Shown one piece after another: positions 9,556 through 23,041 of a stretch of 64,000 bases of DNA. The stretch lies in assembly GCA_964017145.1 (NCBI GenBank), contig OZ024842.1, forward strand, positions 2,542,001-2,606,000, given 5' to 3'. This DNA is from Agrocybe praecox (taxonomy: Eukaryota > Basidiomycota > Agaricomycetes > Agaricales > Agrocybaceae). How positions within the stretch are numbered: the first letter of the stretch is position 1; every line of letters starts with the position of its first letter. A model generated the notes under the pieces. It was not told the DNA's origin and ran no database searches. It worked only from the letters and a program-made list of their open reading frames with translations. The position numbers and the translations under genes were made by a program.

Positions 9556-12500
9556 TCAAAACTTCCATTCTTGTTGTACCTCCATGGCCCATGGGACTGT
9601 GCGAAACACCCAGTAAGCAACAACAACAACACACAAAATACTCATTGACCACTCACATTTGTTTATTAGAGTTTTCGAGAACATTTTTTCGATGGGCACG
9701 TCATGGATTTGGCACCACGCAGCAGTGATACTGGAATATTTATCAGTACATTGCCAGTCACGTAAGAAGATTGATGTCGCACCGAGGGTCAAGGTAGTTG
9801 ATTTTACTAAGAAAATAATCACATCAGTGAAGAAGGTAGATGGAAGAACAAAACGCACCTCGTCCCTAGAGCAACTTCCTTCCCTGCGTCTCGATCTACA
9901 ATTTGTAATTTAAATGCCTTGATTTTATCGGCCAACTTATCAATGGCTTCCTCGAGCTTCTCTTCCGTGCGTTCACGCTTCAGAACCGCCTTTCCTGTGC
10001 CGCGTTCCTTGGCCAGGGTCTTGAATTCTTCTTCAACCTCGGCGATGCGTGCTTTCAGAACGGAATCCTTCAAAGGCTTCCCGCCATCTTCTTCGAGTTT
10101 TTCATTTTCCTTTGCAAACTTCTTCTCGACCTTTTCAATTTCTTTGTCCTTCATGTCGTTCTCGTATTCGATTATCCATTCCTCATCGAGATCGCTTTCG
10201 TCATCTTTGTACTTGGGTTTTTTCTTGGCTTTAGGGTCCATCTTGAACAAAGCATGACGCAGCTTCATCCGTTCATATTTGAGTGCTCGATGCTAATAAC
10301 CAAGTCAGGAAAGTGATAACATGAAAATAGGCAAACAGACCTTATAGCGCATTTTCTCCATGGATTGGTCGTGCGTCTTAGGTGCACTACGTTGATGGTT
10401 ACATAGAATGGCGACTTCACGATTGGCCTTGTTATACGCGTTCAATTTCTCTTGAAGACTGGCATTGGTCAAGTTTTCTGCATCCAGAAGTCGTTGGAAT
10501 GTGATAGAGGCATTGAATGTACGGAAGACTTTGGCAGTCAAGCCCTTCATTTCATTGGTGAGATGTTTATTGAGGGAAGCAGTCTGTCAATAAAGGAGAT
10601 CAGTATATGTATACCCTCGAGGGTACCGGACAAGTCCCATACAGTGACGCGGTCGAAAAGATTGTCATCGTCATTCTTGTTTTCCTTGAAAATACGAATG
10701 TTCTTGAAGACTTGGGGGTCGACAGGAACTCTATTGTAATATCTGATAGAGTCTTTACCCAGGAAGTCGAAGATGATGAAATCCGGAGCTTCCAAGGTGA
10801 CATGCTCGCAGCGTAACGAACAACAACCAACAGTGTCTGCTTCATCTTCACCCTTTTCGTTACCAGCACGAAGGGCTAATTTATCTATGAAATACATAGC
10901 AGTAGCGCGTTGGCGATCTGCCATGACTTTAGACCTCAGATCAACATTGTAATTTTCACGAATGCGATCAACGTGGTTCTACAAGTTAAATCGGTAAAAT
11001 AGAATAATAGATAATAGGGCAAAATGATATTGCGAACCTTCAGTTCCCTGGCCTTTTCGAATTTTTGCATGTCGCTTTGACCCTTCAAGGAACTTCCTGC
11101 CGCAAGGAAGACATATTTGTGATTACCATTGATGTTTTCTGTCCAGTTTGCCAACCAAGTCACGGTACTGTCATGGGTAACAGCTTTCCACTGCCCAGGC
11201 ATATTAGGTACAGGGAGAGGGGAACCTTTGCCGATGTTAAGGGTGATATCTTCAGGCCTTACTCGGAACTATTTTCATTGCTTCATGAGCAAAATATCGT
11301 CCAAGTCTGAGGCAATGCTTACCTTAAGGGCACCCTTCTTAGGATGATCTCCACGACCTCTAAACAAACCGGGAGGTTCAACTCTGAAGTTACCGACTTT
11401 TTCTTTGCGGCCGTCGAGGAGGCAAAATGTATATTTGTACTCCAATTCATCTTTTGCCTTTTTGGCGGCTTTCTTCTCTTCGGTAGTCATCGCTTTCTTC
11501 TTGGCCTTTTCACCTTCGAAATATTCCAACATAGGCCTAAAATCACAAAATTCGAGGTTTGTTATGTTCGTGCCATCTCTCTGAAACATTTTTCAGAATA
11601 TAGAGTGAATCAACGAGATGAGATGAGACGCACCGGAGGATATATAGAAAGCACTTTCTTCCAATCCTCAAAGAAATTTCTGCAAAACGTTGCATCTCGT
11701 CCATGATCTGTGTCAAGAAGTGCAGCATAAAAACCTGCAACTTCTTCGGATTCCGGGGGAAGATCCAATGGTTTGCCTGCAAGAGATAATGGTTAAGACT
11801 TACAGACAGTCAAAGAAACGATATTGGACTTGCCGTTGTACTTCATTTTGATGTCCGATGGCAAAGGCTCATACGGAGGAGGGAAGAGTACACCACTGTG
11901 CTCAAGAGTAGTCCATTTAATACTTCCATCGCCGTTAGGGTCAGGCCCATTCTCCCACCACCGAAATACTTCTTCTTGTTCTTCTTCCTTCTCCTCTTTC
12001 TTCCTGCCTTTCTTCGCGGGTTTGCTCTCCGAATCCTTCTTGGGCTTGCGTCCTCGCTTAGGTTTCGGAGTCTCGGTATCAGATACTTCTTCATCCTTGA
12101 CTTTCTTACGTGGCTTAGCAGGACCTTTCGTTTTCTTCTTCGTCGTCGGGGTATCCTCTTCACCACTTTCACTCTTCACCTGCGCTTTACGAGTTGACGT
12201 ACGTTTAGTGGTCTTCAATGGCTTCTCATCCTCTTCTTCGTCACTCGCATCACTCTCCTCCTTGACCTTCTTCCTTGAAGGTTTACCATTAGAGCTTCGA
12301 CGTTTCGAGGGCGCGTCTTCAGCCGAGTAGTCATCATTCTCGCTCTCTTGTTTGACTTTCTTTCCATTAGCCTTGGAAGGCTTCACAGGTGAAGAAGCCA
12401 AAGGAACATCGTCGTCACTGGACGATTCGGCGTAAGCTGGTTTCTTGCGTTTCAGATTACGAGGGGGAAGCGACGTGGCGCCATTGCGAGTTGTTTGGGA

Positions 12501-12707
12501 CTAGAAGAGGATCCTTTAATTAGTAGAACTTCAGACTGATGAATCCGGAGGGTTGCATACCAATGGCAAGTCGTCGTCGCTCATATCATAGTCTTCACCC
12601 TTCGGAAGACTATTTCCGTTCATGTGAGTGCCTGCACTGTTTCCATTAGCACTTGTGGTACCAGATGGCCCTTCGTTATCAGAGAACATAGGGGAATCCG
12701 CAGACAT
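9556..12707 (-). CDS. TOP1: DNA topoisomerase I (type IB)
   Basis: Relaxes DNA supercoils through a 3'-phosphotyrosyl intermediate in the nucleus. The ATG is at 12705-12707 ([13 protein letters not shown]) and TGA at 9556-9558. The first ~270 residues are highly charged, Lys/Ser/Glu-rich and carry nuclear-localisation-like clusters. The conserved core then begins around [20 protein letters not shown] and includes [30 protein letters not shown] and a predicted coiled-coil linker rich in Lys and Glu (about 9.9-10.25 kb). The catalytic tyrosine is in SKINYLDPR, on an exon whose 3' donor follows directly. The last exon is small: splicing over an intron ending at a CGCACAG acceptor gives [14 protein letters not shown] and stop, matching the usual end of the enzyme. 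Reading through that intron would give an implausible hydrophobic tail. Confidence 0.95.
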
Positions 12708-13070
12708 GACACGGATGAGTATACCAGGGAGAATTTGACTGGTATAACACGCGTAAAATCGTGGTCGTGAGGTCCTGAGTAATACAGTAATGAAGACAAG
12801 GTGGGATACCAATGACGGCGGAAGTGGCGGATTCAAACAAATTTGTTTGTTCAAGTCTTTTAAGCCTGCCCTAAGCTGCCAGGTCACGATTCACGGCACG
12901 GGATGCTTTGTCGCATGCCGAGAAACCATTAACGTGTTTACGTAATCACCTCGAAGGCGTTCGGATGCTCTCTCACCTCACCGAGTCGGTATAGGCGTCC
13001 TAATATCTCCCAAGTGAGCTTATTTTCCAATTTCTTCAAGAGGACCAGCTCATAGGAGCTTTTCTCAGAA
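12708..13070. other. Divergent promoter region TOP1/NDUFB3
   Basis: A 363-bp spacer between the two start codons. It contains no supported coding sequence. An open frame extends upstream of the TOP1 ATG (to 12887) but has no conserved content and is taken as 5' leader. Confidence 0.4.
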
Positions 13071-13265
13071 ATGTCGAACCTACCCTTATTCCGCGATCCA
13101 TGGGCCAAGAATGAAGCATGGCGCAAGAGCCCAATCTTTACCAACCGCGTCATGTTCCGCAACCTGTTCCCCGGTTTTGGCATTGCTGTGGTTGCTTTCA
13201 CAGCCTATGTGGTTGCTGATAATGTATACTTCAGTGCCCACAAAACAGATTCACACCATCACTGA
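13071..13265 (+). CDS. NADH:ubiquinone oxidoreductase B12 subunit (NDUFB3-like)
   Basis: Small accessory subunit of mitochondrial complex I. It is a single-exon 64-aa frame starting MSNLPLFRDPWAKNEAWRKS and ending KTDSHHH with TGA at 13263-13265. The DPWAKNEAWR motif near the N-terminus and one central membrane span (FPGFGIAVVAFTAYVVAD) match the B12 family, and the length is right for fungi. The downstream 3' region is AT-rich with no further frame. Confidence 0.85.
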   Translation: MSNLPLFRDPWAKNEAWRKSPIFTNRVMFRNLFPGFGIAVVAFTAYVVADNVYFSAHKTDSHHH

Positions 13266-13623
13266 GATAGTCACTGTGCGTATCAATCCCTTCCACAGTA
13301 TAATCATTATTCACGCGAACGCACAATAATAGGGTGGTAAATAACATAGAAATGCCCTACGTCCTTGCAAATTTGTTAGTTTTCTCGAAGCGTTGTTTCT
13401 AATTTAGAGCCATATTATGTGGTTTCGGTGCATTTTCTTTCCATTGGTTTTCCTGCTGGCGCCTCAAAGAAATGAAAAGGCTTTTTTTTCGAATATCGCC
13501 ACAGAATCAACTCTAGAGTCCGTAACGATGTTAAGTCTCTAACAAAATGGGGGCTAAACATTTGTATATTGATCGTGAATCTACCAAATATCTTTCTAGA
13601 ATGCTTGGAACGGGACGATGAAG
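13266..13623. other. Intergenic region NDUFB3/ILV1 (convergent)
   Basis: A 358-bp spacer holding the 3' ends of two convergent genes. AT-rich runs are compatible with polyadenylation regions. No coding signal beyond the ILV1 terminal exon is seen. Confidence 0.4.
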
Positions 13624-15565
13624 TCAGCCTTGTAGGAACCGCTTGTACACGCTGTTGTTGGTTTCCTCGACATAAGAGTAGTCCAACCTTTCTAAGAACT
13701 CCGCGAATTCAGCCGAATCCTCTGGCGGCACTTGAATTCCTGCCAGGACTTTTCCCAGATCTAATAGGTCAGGAAATTCAACGACGTTTGAATGCTAATC
13801 AAGAAGCAGACTCGTACCTGCTCCGTGGTTGCGGTAATGGAATAAAGAAATATTCCATCTATTGTGCAACCCTAATAGGAACTTGCGAAGTGCACCAGGG
13901 CGCTCGGGGAACGCTGTCGTGAGAGATGTTGGTTCTTGATTTTATAAATTACAATTCGAAGGTGCCTACCAAATCTAAATATCCTTTCGTTTTCAACCTT
14001 CTGGGTACCGCCAATCATATATCTGACATGACTTTTAGCCATTTCATCGTCGCTGATGTCAAAGCCGTTCATGTCCTCTTTTTCTAAGGCTGCTAGAATT
14101 TCCTGTACTTCATTCTCTCTAGAACCTGACTGTAATTTGAAAGACAACAAAACATGCGCCCGGTCTCCAGATATGTTATAACGATATATGAATTCTGTCA
14201 CTGCCCTAGGGTGAATGACGGTGTGCAACCCGACGAAACTGAAAAATGTAAGCCGAGAACGGAATTATTGACTTGAAAATATATTCATACCTGCCTGGTC
14301 TCTCAGGGATATCGACACTAATGAGTGCTTCGCGCCCTTCACCCAATTCTGCACGTTCTGCAACAAATCGTAGACGGTCAAAGTTCATATTCGCACCGCT
14401 GATAACGGCGACAAATTTCTTTTGGGAACCAACTAGCCCATTCTGAATTATGTATCGCTTCAAGCCAGCAAGTGCTAGAGCTCCTGCAGGCTCGGTAATG
14501 GATCGAGTCTCTAGATATAAATAATGTAAGAACTGCAGGGGAGTCATAAGAAAAAGAATGTTTACCTTCGAAAATGTCCTTAATAGCCGCACAGAGTTCA
14601 TCGTTATCCACTTTCACGACTTCGTCAAGTAGTTGCTTGCAGATCCTAAACGGTTCTTCACCGACAATTTTTACTGCTGTTCCGTCACTGAAAGGCCCAA
14701 CTTCACTCAATGTCACTCGTTCGCCTTTTGCAAGACTTCTTGCCATAGCGTCTCCGTCCACTGTCTCTGCGCCCACAATCTTGATATTGGGGTTTCCGAT
14801 CCTCTTAATGTATTCACTAATCCCGGCAACCAAACCACCACCTCCGACGGCAGCGAATACAGCGTTCAGTTGATCGGATTCTGGTAGTTGCTTCAAAATC
14901 TCCATTCCAATAGTACCCTGTCCTGCAATAACAAGGGGATCATCGTATGGCGGCACAAATATCAACCCGTGCACAGATGCAAGCCGTGCACATTCGGCCT
15001 TCGCTTCTTCGAAGTCGGTTCCATGAAGCACGACCTTTGCCCCTAGACGGGCCACGTTCCGGACCTTGATATCAGGGGTGCCTTGAGGCATGACAATTGT
15101 GCATGGTATTCCAAGTCGTGCACCAGAAAGAGCGACTCCTTGAGCATGATTTCCTGTAGACAATATGAGTTATCCAGAGTTTTGTGATTTACGGAGAGAA
15201 TAGAGAAGATACGGGTGTTTTGATACATAAGAATACGCACACTAACCCGCGCTACAAGTTACGACACCCTTCCATCTTTCTTCCTCTGTTAAGTTGGCCA
15301 TGAAGTTGTAAGCTCCTCGAATTTTGAAGCTAAAGACTTCTTGAAGATCCTCTCTTTTGAGCCATATTTGATTACCCAGCTTTGCGCTGAGATTGGTAGC
15401 AAGAACAAGAGGCGTTTCCTTTACAATCTCGTAGACTTTTGATGTGAGAATGAGTCTGATATAGTCAGGGGTATCAGTGGACAGAAGATGATGTTTGGCA
15501 AGTCGAGGATATTGCAATGGATTTGGAGCGGTGGAGGAGTACTCTAAGATAGCTGAGGGGGCCAT
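13624..15565 (-). CDS. ILV1: Threonine deaminase (threonine ammonia-lyase)
   Basis: PLP enzyme that makes 2-oxobutanoate from threonine, the first committed step of isoleucine synthesis, in mitochondria. The ATG is at 15563-15565 ([10 protein letters not shown]) and TGA at 13624-13626. The PLP-binding lysine is in [11 protein letters not shown]; the [12 protein letters not shown] loop spans an intron; the phosphate-binding glycine loop is [10 protein letters not shown]. Two C-terminal ACT-like regulatory modules follow ([10 protein letters not shown] and [12 protein letters not shown]), which in the family bind isoleucine and valine. The last exons give [12 protein letters not shown] and end VYKRFLQG. 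At least five introns are present. The N-terminus has few acidic residues, compatible with mitochondrial import. It diverges from the PHD gene across 228 bp. Confidence 0.95.
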
Positions 15566-15626
15566 GGTGAAAGTTGCTGCAGAAAAGAATGAACTATTTC
15601 GGGTTTATGATCGTGTATCGGTGATC

Positions 15627-15632
15627 TGACTC
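15627..15632 (+). promoter_or_regulatory. Possible Gcn4/Cpc1 site upstream of ILV1
   Basis: TGACTC, the core of the general amino-acid-control bZIP site, lies about 62 bp upstream of the ILV1 start in the shared divergent promoter. The motif is short and may be chance; its place before an amino-acid biosynthesis gene is the only support. Confidence 0.3.
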
Positions 15633-15793
15633 TTTTCTATTTCTAAATGGCGGCAACCAATGCCGGATATTACACGTGATCTTCTCTGAGAAAGGGACTG
15701 AAGGGCAGTCCATTCAAATTCGGTCGAGCCTTTTAACTCTCATCTTTCTTACACACCTTCCCCTTCCACCGATTCCTCCCCAGCCTCCGAAAG

Positions 15794-17867
15794 ATGACAC
15801 AGGCCGCTGCTATGGGCCCGCCCTTATCGCCAAGGGAAACCAGGCGTTCAGGAAGACGCTCCGCACCTTCAGTGTCCGCCAGTGCCTCCAAATCCCCCGA
15901 CTCAGACCAGCCCCCTCGAGAGAAAGTAACTGCGCCCCGCGTTGCATCTTCGTCATCGAGTAATCGCAGCAAAAAGCCGAAGCAAGAAGACTACGAAGAC
16001 ACCATCGACGATCGGAAACCAAATACAAATGGTTCCAGTGCAGCGTCGACTTCGAGCAATGGGGGCAACACCAACAATAAGGCCAAACGAAAGACTAAAG
16101 ATGAGAAAAAAGAGAAGTCCTCCAACACAGGGGCTGTCGCTGAAGTGGATGCCCCTTCGGTGGATGCCAACTCTCAGGAACCAGCGGAGGAGGAAGAAGA
16201 ACAAGGCATCACACGATGTGTGTGTGGCAGTTCTGGTGCGTTCGATGTTTATGCGTCTTTGATGTCTGCTTACAAGACCTCTTTCTTGCAGAGGACGACC
16301 CCGATGCGGGCGAATTCATGGTCCAGTGTGAAACATGCAAAGTGTGGCAACATGGCCTGTGCATGGGATATCAATCTGAAGACCAAGTTCACGACGATGA
16401 TTACTATTGCGAGCTCTGTCGGCCGGAGTTACACACTGAACTTCTGAAGTGAGTTATTGAATCCGATGACTTCACCTGTTTACTGAGACATCATCAGAAA
16501 ATTGGCGAAAAGAGTTCGCCAGTCTTCGGCAACGTCGCGCCCAGACCCTGCGAACATTTCACGAGTTTCTCGTTCCCATTCTCCGTCCTACTTATTAAAA
16601 CAACCTTCAAAGCGTCGAAATACCATGAACAGTCGGGATGCCGCGTTCGATGAGAGTTTGAAGGAAATAATTGAAGCGACTGCCGCAGAAGCTGCTGCGG
16701 TGCAAGATCCACCTGGCAATGACGCCGCCTTGGCGCGTGCGGACAGTAATGATCCAGCAAAGAAGAAAAGGAAGCGCATTGAAGAGGATTCGTGAGTTCA
16801 TAATTGACGCATTTCTCGATCATCTAAATGATTCTGTCTTCAGGAATCCCAAGAAACGTACGCGCTCGGCATCTACTGTTTCAGAAGGTCGAAACCCAAT
16901 CGATCCAGTGGTCGAGTCGCCTGAGGTCGATAAAATCTTACCTCCAGTATCCAAGCCTGCCGTAGCCAAAAACAAACGCGGAGGACGCAAAACAGCAACT
17001 GTAGAAGTCACTGTAACCGAAACGGAAGATGGTACGTCGAGATATTCTTTATCGCTATAATTGTCCGTGTCTCATCGAATGTTATGTATATTGGTAGCTG
17101 TAACATCAACGAAACGTGCAGTAAATAATGGGCGTTCCAAGAATGCTGGGACGAAACGCCCACCGTTGTCGCAAAGTATATCGCATGGATCCGGCATAAC
17201 TGCACATGAACATGGCACTCGCCGAAACCAAGGAGGAACTGGTCAGCAAGGAGGCATCAGCGCGGCAGATGCTCGTGCTTACCGCAACACTCATGCCTAC
17301 GCAGTGTCACAACAAACATTATTCACATCCTGGAATTTACCCGACTATCTGTCCCATCTTGAACAGATGTTGCCATCTCACACCCCCCAACCTCTTGAAG
17401 TCAGGTCTGGGGCCGCCAATCCAGCTTCTAATTCCAGGGGTGGTAGTGCGGAACTCACCATGGAACGAGGAGTAAAAGTCAAGTGGCCAGCTAAACGAAT
17501 GAGCGTCGGTGACATGAACAAACGAGTACGAGCTCTTGTTGAATGGGTCGGACGCGAACAGGCAAGTGCACTTGATCGAGGCCGAAGAAGAGAGGCTTTG
17601 GAAAGCGCACTTCGAGAACAGGCCAAGAACCTAGCAGAGAACGGTTCTGACTCCGATGTTGCAATGGTCGTTGATGATGCACCGGCCGCCATGAAATCTT
17701 CTTTGGAAAGTCAGTTAATGCCTGAAAGCGCCCTGGAAACTTCTGCACAAACTATGAAGATGATGGAAGAACTGATGGAAGAGTTAATTGGATTTCAGGA
17801 AAGATTTGGTCCAGGCGCTAAGACCAGAGATCGGGAAAGAAGACAAGGTGTGGCTCAAGGAACATGA
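15794..17867 (+). CDS. PHD-finger protein, Cti6-like
   Basis: Nuclear protein of about 560 aa from five or so exons. Residues ~1-140 are Ser/Lys/Glu-rich and disordered. The PHD finger follows across two exons: TRCVCGSSG, then EFMVQCETCKVWQHGLCMG and DDDYYCELCRPE, giving the full Cys4-His-Cys3 zinc set plus the tryptophan expected for methyl-lysine readers. After it come basic stretches (PAKKKRKR, NPKKRTR), a conserved SWNLPDYLSHLEQMLP segment, and RGVKVKWPAKRMSVGDMNKRVRALVEW before a Met/Glu-rich helix at the end. This layout fits the Cti6 family of the Rpd3L histone deacetylase complex, but the overall identity cannot be measured here. The start ATG at 15794 gives MTQAAAMGPPLSP. Confidence 0.82.
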
Positions 17868-18090
17868 CCCCTGTATTACATTTTTTACTCTCATCTTTAT
17901 TTTTTGCTCGCTTTTTTGTGTTTTGTGTTTTCTAAATTCTAATATACCCCACAGTAATTAGTATACGAGTATTGTATGTACAAGAACTGAACACAGCCAC
18001 TGCCTGTTATGTCATGACTTCAGATTGAATCTTAACTTCACAACTTACACCGGCACCGTGTAGTCACCAGCGAAAGGTGTCCCTCTTGTA

Positions 18091-21000
18091 ATGTCGCTGA
18101 ACGACACGTCTAATCCATGGACAAAGGCGGAAGCGCCTGCATCAGAAACCCCACCTGTCGAAGAAGAAGCCTCCGACTCGCAGGAAAGTGATGTGGAAGA
18201 GGTCCAGCATATAGGAGATTATTCCACGCATATGGAAGAATTGTTTGAGGGTGACGAAGGACTTTCTGATAAGGATGGTGGAGATGACGATGAATTTGTG
18301 TACGAACAGGACGAAAATGAAGACGAAGAAGAAGACGAAGACGGCTTTATATATGAGGGAGTCGATGCAGACGCGAGCGTAGACTACAAAGCTCAATTGC
18401 GCGAAGTCTTGGGCCAAGACCATGAAGACTCGGAATCTGAAGTTCTTCAAGTCGAGAAATCCTTGATATACGAAGGTTCAGAACCCTCTCAATACACAGA
18501 CGAGCCTTTGGTGAGTTGCTCTGTCAAGCTCATCATACCCAAGGTTGATGTTTGCATACAGCCTCAGCATTCTGATGGTGTTTTCCTACAACATTCTCCT
18601 GCTACATCCTCTCGCAGTCTGTTGTCCCCCGACTCGACACAATCTTCACCAGACTCCAGAACTATTGATTTCAAATTTGCCAGACCTTTCTTGCATCCTA
18701 CCGTCTCGAGACTTCGTTCATATACCCCACAATCCTCCAAAGCAGGTTCCAATGGAAGCTCTGCCGCTTCACATTCCCATATCTTCGGGGGTATGTCTCC
18801 CTCGCCATCCCATTTCTCCTCTATGTCGCGCATGTCTTCAATATCGAATTTAAATTCTCAATTATCGGAGCAACATGCAGAAACATCCCAAGCCCGGCAA
18901 GAAGAGCGACAGGTGTTCAAATGGACAGACCTCCAGTCGATAACACGTACTATGTACTCGAAGGCCTCCCAGAAAGCTTCGAACCTGCTAGGCACCCCCC
19001 TCATTGGCCTGCCAACAACTGTCGCTTGCAATGGCTTGATTTGTATTGGAACCACTGAGGGGAAAATTGCAGTGTATAACTTCAACCAAACCCTATTGTG
19101 TGTTTGTGAAAGTAATATACCTGGTGTGTGCTAACCACGCGCATTTAAATTTATGTCTCTAATCATCGCCTTCATACAGGTGTCGCTCTGGGACCTGTGA
19201 CCGCCGTCGCGCTATCTCATGATCACACATTTGTCGCCGCGGGTCATGCCTCTGGCTACATACAACTATACAATCTCAAACAACCGAATAATCCTGTTCG
19301 ATCTGTGGCCCCTACAACGCTAGCTGCTGTTGCTTCAGGTCGGAAAGAAGGTCATCTTCAAGGCTCGAAAATCGGGAGCATAGGCTTCATAGCGGGACGG
19401 CACACAGCCCTCGTGTCTGCAGATGAGCATGGGCTTGCCTTTTTCCACTCGTTAGGCAAGATTCTTTTTGTTGAAGCACCCGATATCTTACGCATTCTTG
19501 GTCGCTATCCTGACCCTTCCGATAAGCTCTCTAAAATGTCACTGGGCCCTTCATCTCTAAAAAGACAACGTTACACCATCATTGGAATGGCTCCACTTCC
19601 TTTAGGCACAGCTCCTCATTCGACTGATAACTATAATGTGGTTGCTCTCCTAACTCCAACAAAATTGGTCGTCGTGGGGCTAAAACCTACACCTAGAACT
19701 TGGTTTAAATGTCCTCGCGACGTGGACGAAGGTATCTCACAGAACTCGACATCAAAGTGGATAGGTTCATTGGCGTGGTTTCCGAGTTTCCTTGAAGCAC
19801 CTCATTCTACGACAAATGGTAGAAACGGGAGGCATTCTGACCAATCTGTAGATACACCGTCTGTCCCCATGCTTGCGTACTCCTGGGGCAACTCTCTGCA
19901 CCTTATTCAGGTGTCAGAGTCCCCCATTAAGCAGACCGTCAAAAATCCCAAAACAGGCAAGCAAATAGAAGTCGAAATTGGGACTATAAACTATCAGGCA
20001 GTGGGAAAATGGACAGCGGAGGACGATATCCTAACTCTGCAATGGTTAAATCACAACGTCAGTCCCACTTAATTATCTACATTTTCTTTATCTCAATGGG
20101 TGCGCATGTCCAGCAAATCCTTGTTGTGTGCCGTAGTTCTCTGGGCGTTTACGACATAAAAGCCGGACAACTTATTGAACATGTTCCTTTCGACGGTTCA
20201 TCTCTAATTTCCCAGAACACCTTTACAAACAAGTCAGAAGACAGGGACAATGAAGTTGTCACTCATAGTATACGGACTTACAAAGGTAGAATTTTCATGC
20301 TGGTAAGTATTGTTAAATCGCAGGCAACACGTATACTGACGAAACCGCAGAAACATGACAAAATGGTAGCCGGTACGCTACTTACATGGGCGGACCTTAT
20401 TCTTTCCTTGGTGCAAAGCGGCGACTTTCTGAAAGCCATCGAATTGACAAGGTCATATTATGTCGACGAGGCTCCTGGTAATCGCAATGGTCTTCCAATC
20501 GATCCTATGGAAAGAAAAGATATAATTGGAGAAAAATTGAGATCCCTCATGGATGCATCTAGTCAATACGTCTTCTCAGAGGACCGGATGACGGATGACA
20601 CTCATTCAACGCCGGATAATAGAGGAGTCGATCGGACGTCGTTATTTGAAGGACTCGTAAAAGTCTGCTGTAAGGCGTCGATTGCGTTGGATGACTTTGA
20701 ATATCTTTTCGAAGACCTTTTCCAAAGGTACGACGACTCCGGCATCGCCACCATCTATCTGCGACAGTTGGAACCATTCGTATTGAACAGCGAAATCCGT
20801 TATGTTCCACCTCGAATAACTCAACGTTTGGTGGCGTTATACGAAGAAGATGGACGTCCAGAACACGTAGAACGTATAATCTGGCATATGGATGCTTCCT
20901 GTCTTGATCTGAACCAAACTATTCGAATTTGTCAACAGTATCATCTCTATGATGCACTGGTCTATATCTACACCCGTGCGATGCAAGATTATGTCGCCCC

Positions 21001-23041
21001 TCTCGTCGAGTTCCTTGGCCTTATTCGCAAAGTTCAACGCTTCAGGAAGATGAAAAAGGAATATCTTCGTAGAACGGGCTCTACTATGGATGCTGACACC
21101 TCTATGGAATCGACCATCATCAATGCGTACAAGATCTACCCATACCTGGCGAATATTCTATCCGGGCTAGCATACCCTAGCGAGGAGCCTTTGTCGGAGG
21201 AGGATGCCTTTGAGTCTAAGAAGGCTATTTACGCGTTCCTTTTCTTTGGACGATCGAGTGTTTGGCCTCCAGGCGACGGTGGTAAATTGATCCTGACGTC
21301 GGACGAAGAGGGAGGTGTGGAACCGACATATCCCTATCCCCGGTTATTGTTGTCGTTCGATTCCGAGTCTTTTCTCCACTCACTTGACATTGCTTTCGAA
21401 GATGCCTATCTTAACGATAAATCCCAGCCAATTAACCGACTTGCTGTTGTCAAGACCATTCTCGAGATCATGTCCTCAGGAAATCTTCCACAAGAAGACG
21501 TCACCATGATAAACATATTCATCGCTCGCAATGTGCCCAAGTATAAACAATTCTTGTTCGACCAGATTGCGCCGAGTACACTGCACAAAGTCCTTGTTGG
21601 CTTGTCAGAGGATCCAGACGTTAAAACCAGAGAAGATCGTCAACTGGCGGCAGAATATCTACTCTCTGTGTACAATCCCCACGACAGTGAGAGAATAGTG
21701 ACTCTCTTTGAGAACGCCGGTTTCTTCAGAATACTGCGATCATGGCATTACCATGAGCGTAAATGGGCCAAACTACTGTCTACTTACATAGTTGACCCAG
21801 ATATAAGCTCATTGGATTTACTTGGCCAGATTGAAGAGGTGTTACTTACTGCCTCACGTGCGAATCGTAACGCTATTCCAATTGAGCTTATAGCCATCGT
21901 GACCGATTCTCTCCCTCGGTTACTGGACGCCGATAAATCTGGAACAGCCTGTCTTCTGGACAAGCTAGTGCCCCAATTACATTCGAAGGCTCTAGAAATG
22001 TTCGCCAACAACGGGCGTATAGACCAAGATCAGTATGAATATCTCTGTAGTCTGGTTGGCCTTCAAGATGACGGTGAAGATGACGGAACAAGCGCCATTG
22101 TACCATCCAAGAACCTAACGAATGACCTGTGGGATAGATTCTTTGACCTTCGGTGTCTTTTCGATCCAGAAGACGCCGTCGTGACTTTGCAACGTCTACC
22201 GAAAGAAACACTAGAGCTTTCGAGGATAATCGAGATCTGTGAATCTCGCAAGGTCTATGATGCTGTAGTATGGACGACTAATTGGCAGGGCGATCCTCAA
22301 GGATCTCTTTCAAAAGCTGACAAGTTCCAAAGGCTCATAACCCGTGAATTATTATCTTCTCTCCAGAATAACCCCGACGCAGATGTAGACCGTGAGCTGC
22401 AATCTTTACAAGCTATCGCCCACACAAGTAGACAAATCTGCATGCAACACTCTCAGGCCAATTCTGCTGCGGAAGTGCCGCTCGAGGACATGTGGTTCGA
22501 GTTGCTTAGCAGCGAGATACGCACCGTTCAGTCCATTGCGAGCTCTTACCCTACACAAGTCGAAGAGGGCGATGACTCTAATCTAAAATATCATCCTGAG
22601 ACCGTGGAGACCATGTTGGCATCTTTGCGATATCTTGTGCAAACCACTTTCAGTTCACTTGTTTCCATTACATCTACCAGCACGATATCTTTCCCTCGAC
22701 TTTTCAAACGTCTCGTGAATGCAACGCCATCTACATCAGGGTCTCAATACACCGAATTTCGCATGATTCTAACCGGAATGTTGGAGTCCTATCGTTCCGA
22801 TGAAGATCTCCTCAACATCTTGAAGCATCTCATCAACCGCGACCTTTTCGAGTCTATTTCATCAGTGACTCGCGAACGAGCATGCGGCTGGCCCGCATCT
22901 CAAGGAATATGTCGGTATTGCCGCAAACCAATGACAGCTACTGTCGATATAGCCCTCGAACCCATCATCATCTCTCGTGCGGGCCTCGTCTTTCATCAAA
23001 GGTGTAAACCTCCTGTTACCACTCGCTCTTCGGATATTTAA
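18091..23041 (+). CDS. VPS8: CORVET complex subunit VPS8
   Basis: Endosomal tethering subunit that binds Rab5/Vps21 in CORVET. Five exons (18091-18510, 18562-19123, 19180-20057, 20114-20302, 20351-23041) sum to 1,580 codons, about 1,579 aa, in the range of fungal Vps8. An acidic N-terminus (residues ~20-110) precedes a beta-propeller region that includes GPVTAVALSHDHTFVAAGH and QILVVCRSSLGVYDIKAGQ. The Vps8-specific segment LVQSGDFLKAIELTRSYYVD follows, then long helical repeats, and a C-terminal RING-like zinc motif with GICRYCRKPM and FHQRC. Two introns (51 and 48 nt) are multiples of three without stops; the proposed splicing is preferred because it removes non-conserved residues. It converges with COG2, with 79 bp between stops. 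Confidence 0.93.

Noticed and set aside
9919..10257. Plus-strand frame opposite the TOP1 linker
   Set aside because: Ser-rich antisense shadow of the Lys/Glu-rich coiled coil.
11824..12330. Long plus-strand frame opposite the TOP1 N-terminus
   Set aside because: It is a Ser/Phe-rich mirror of the Lys/Glu-rich TOP1 coding strand and has no independent features.
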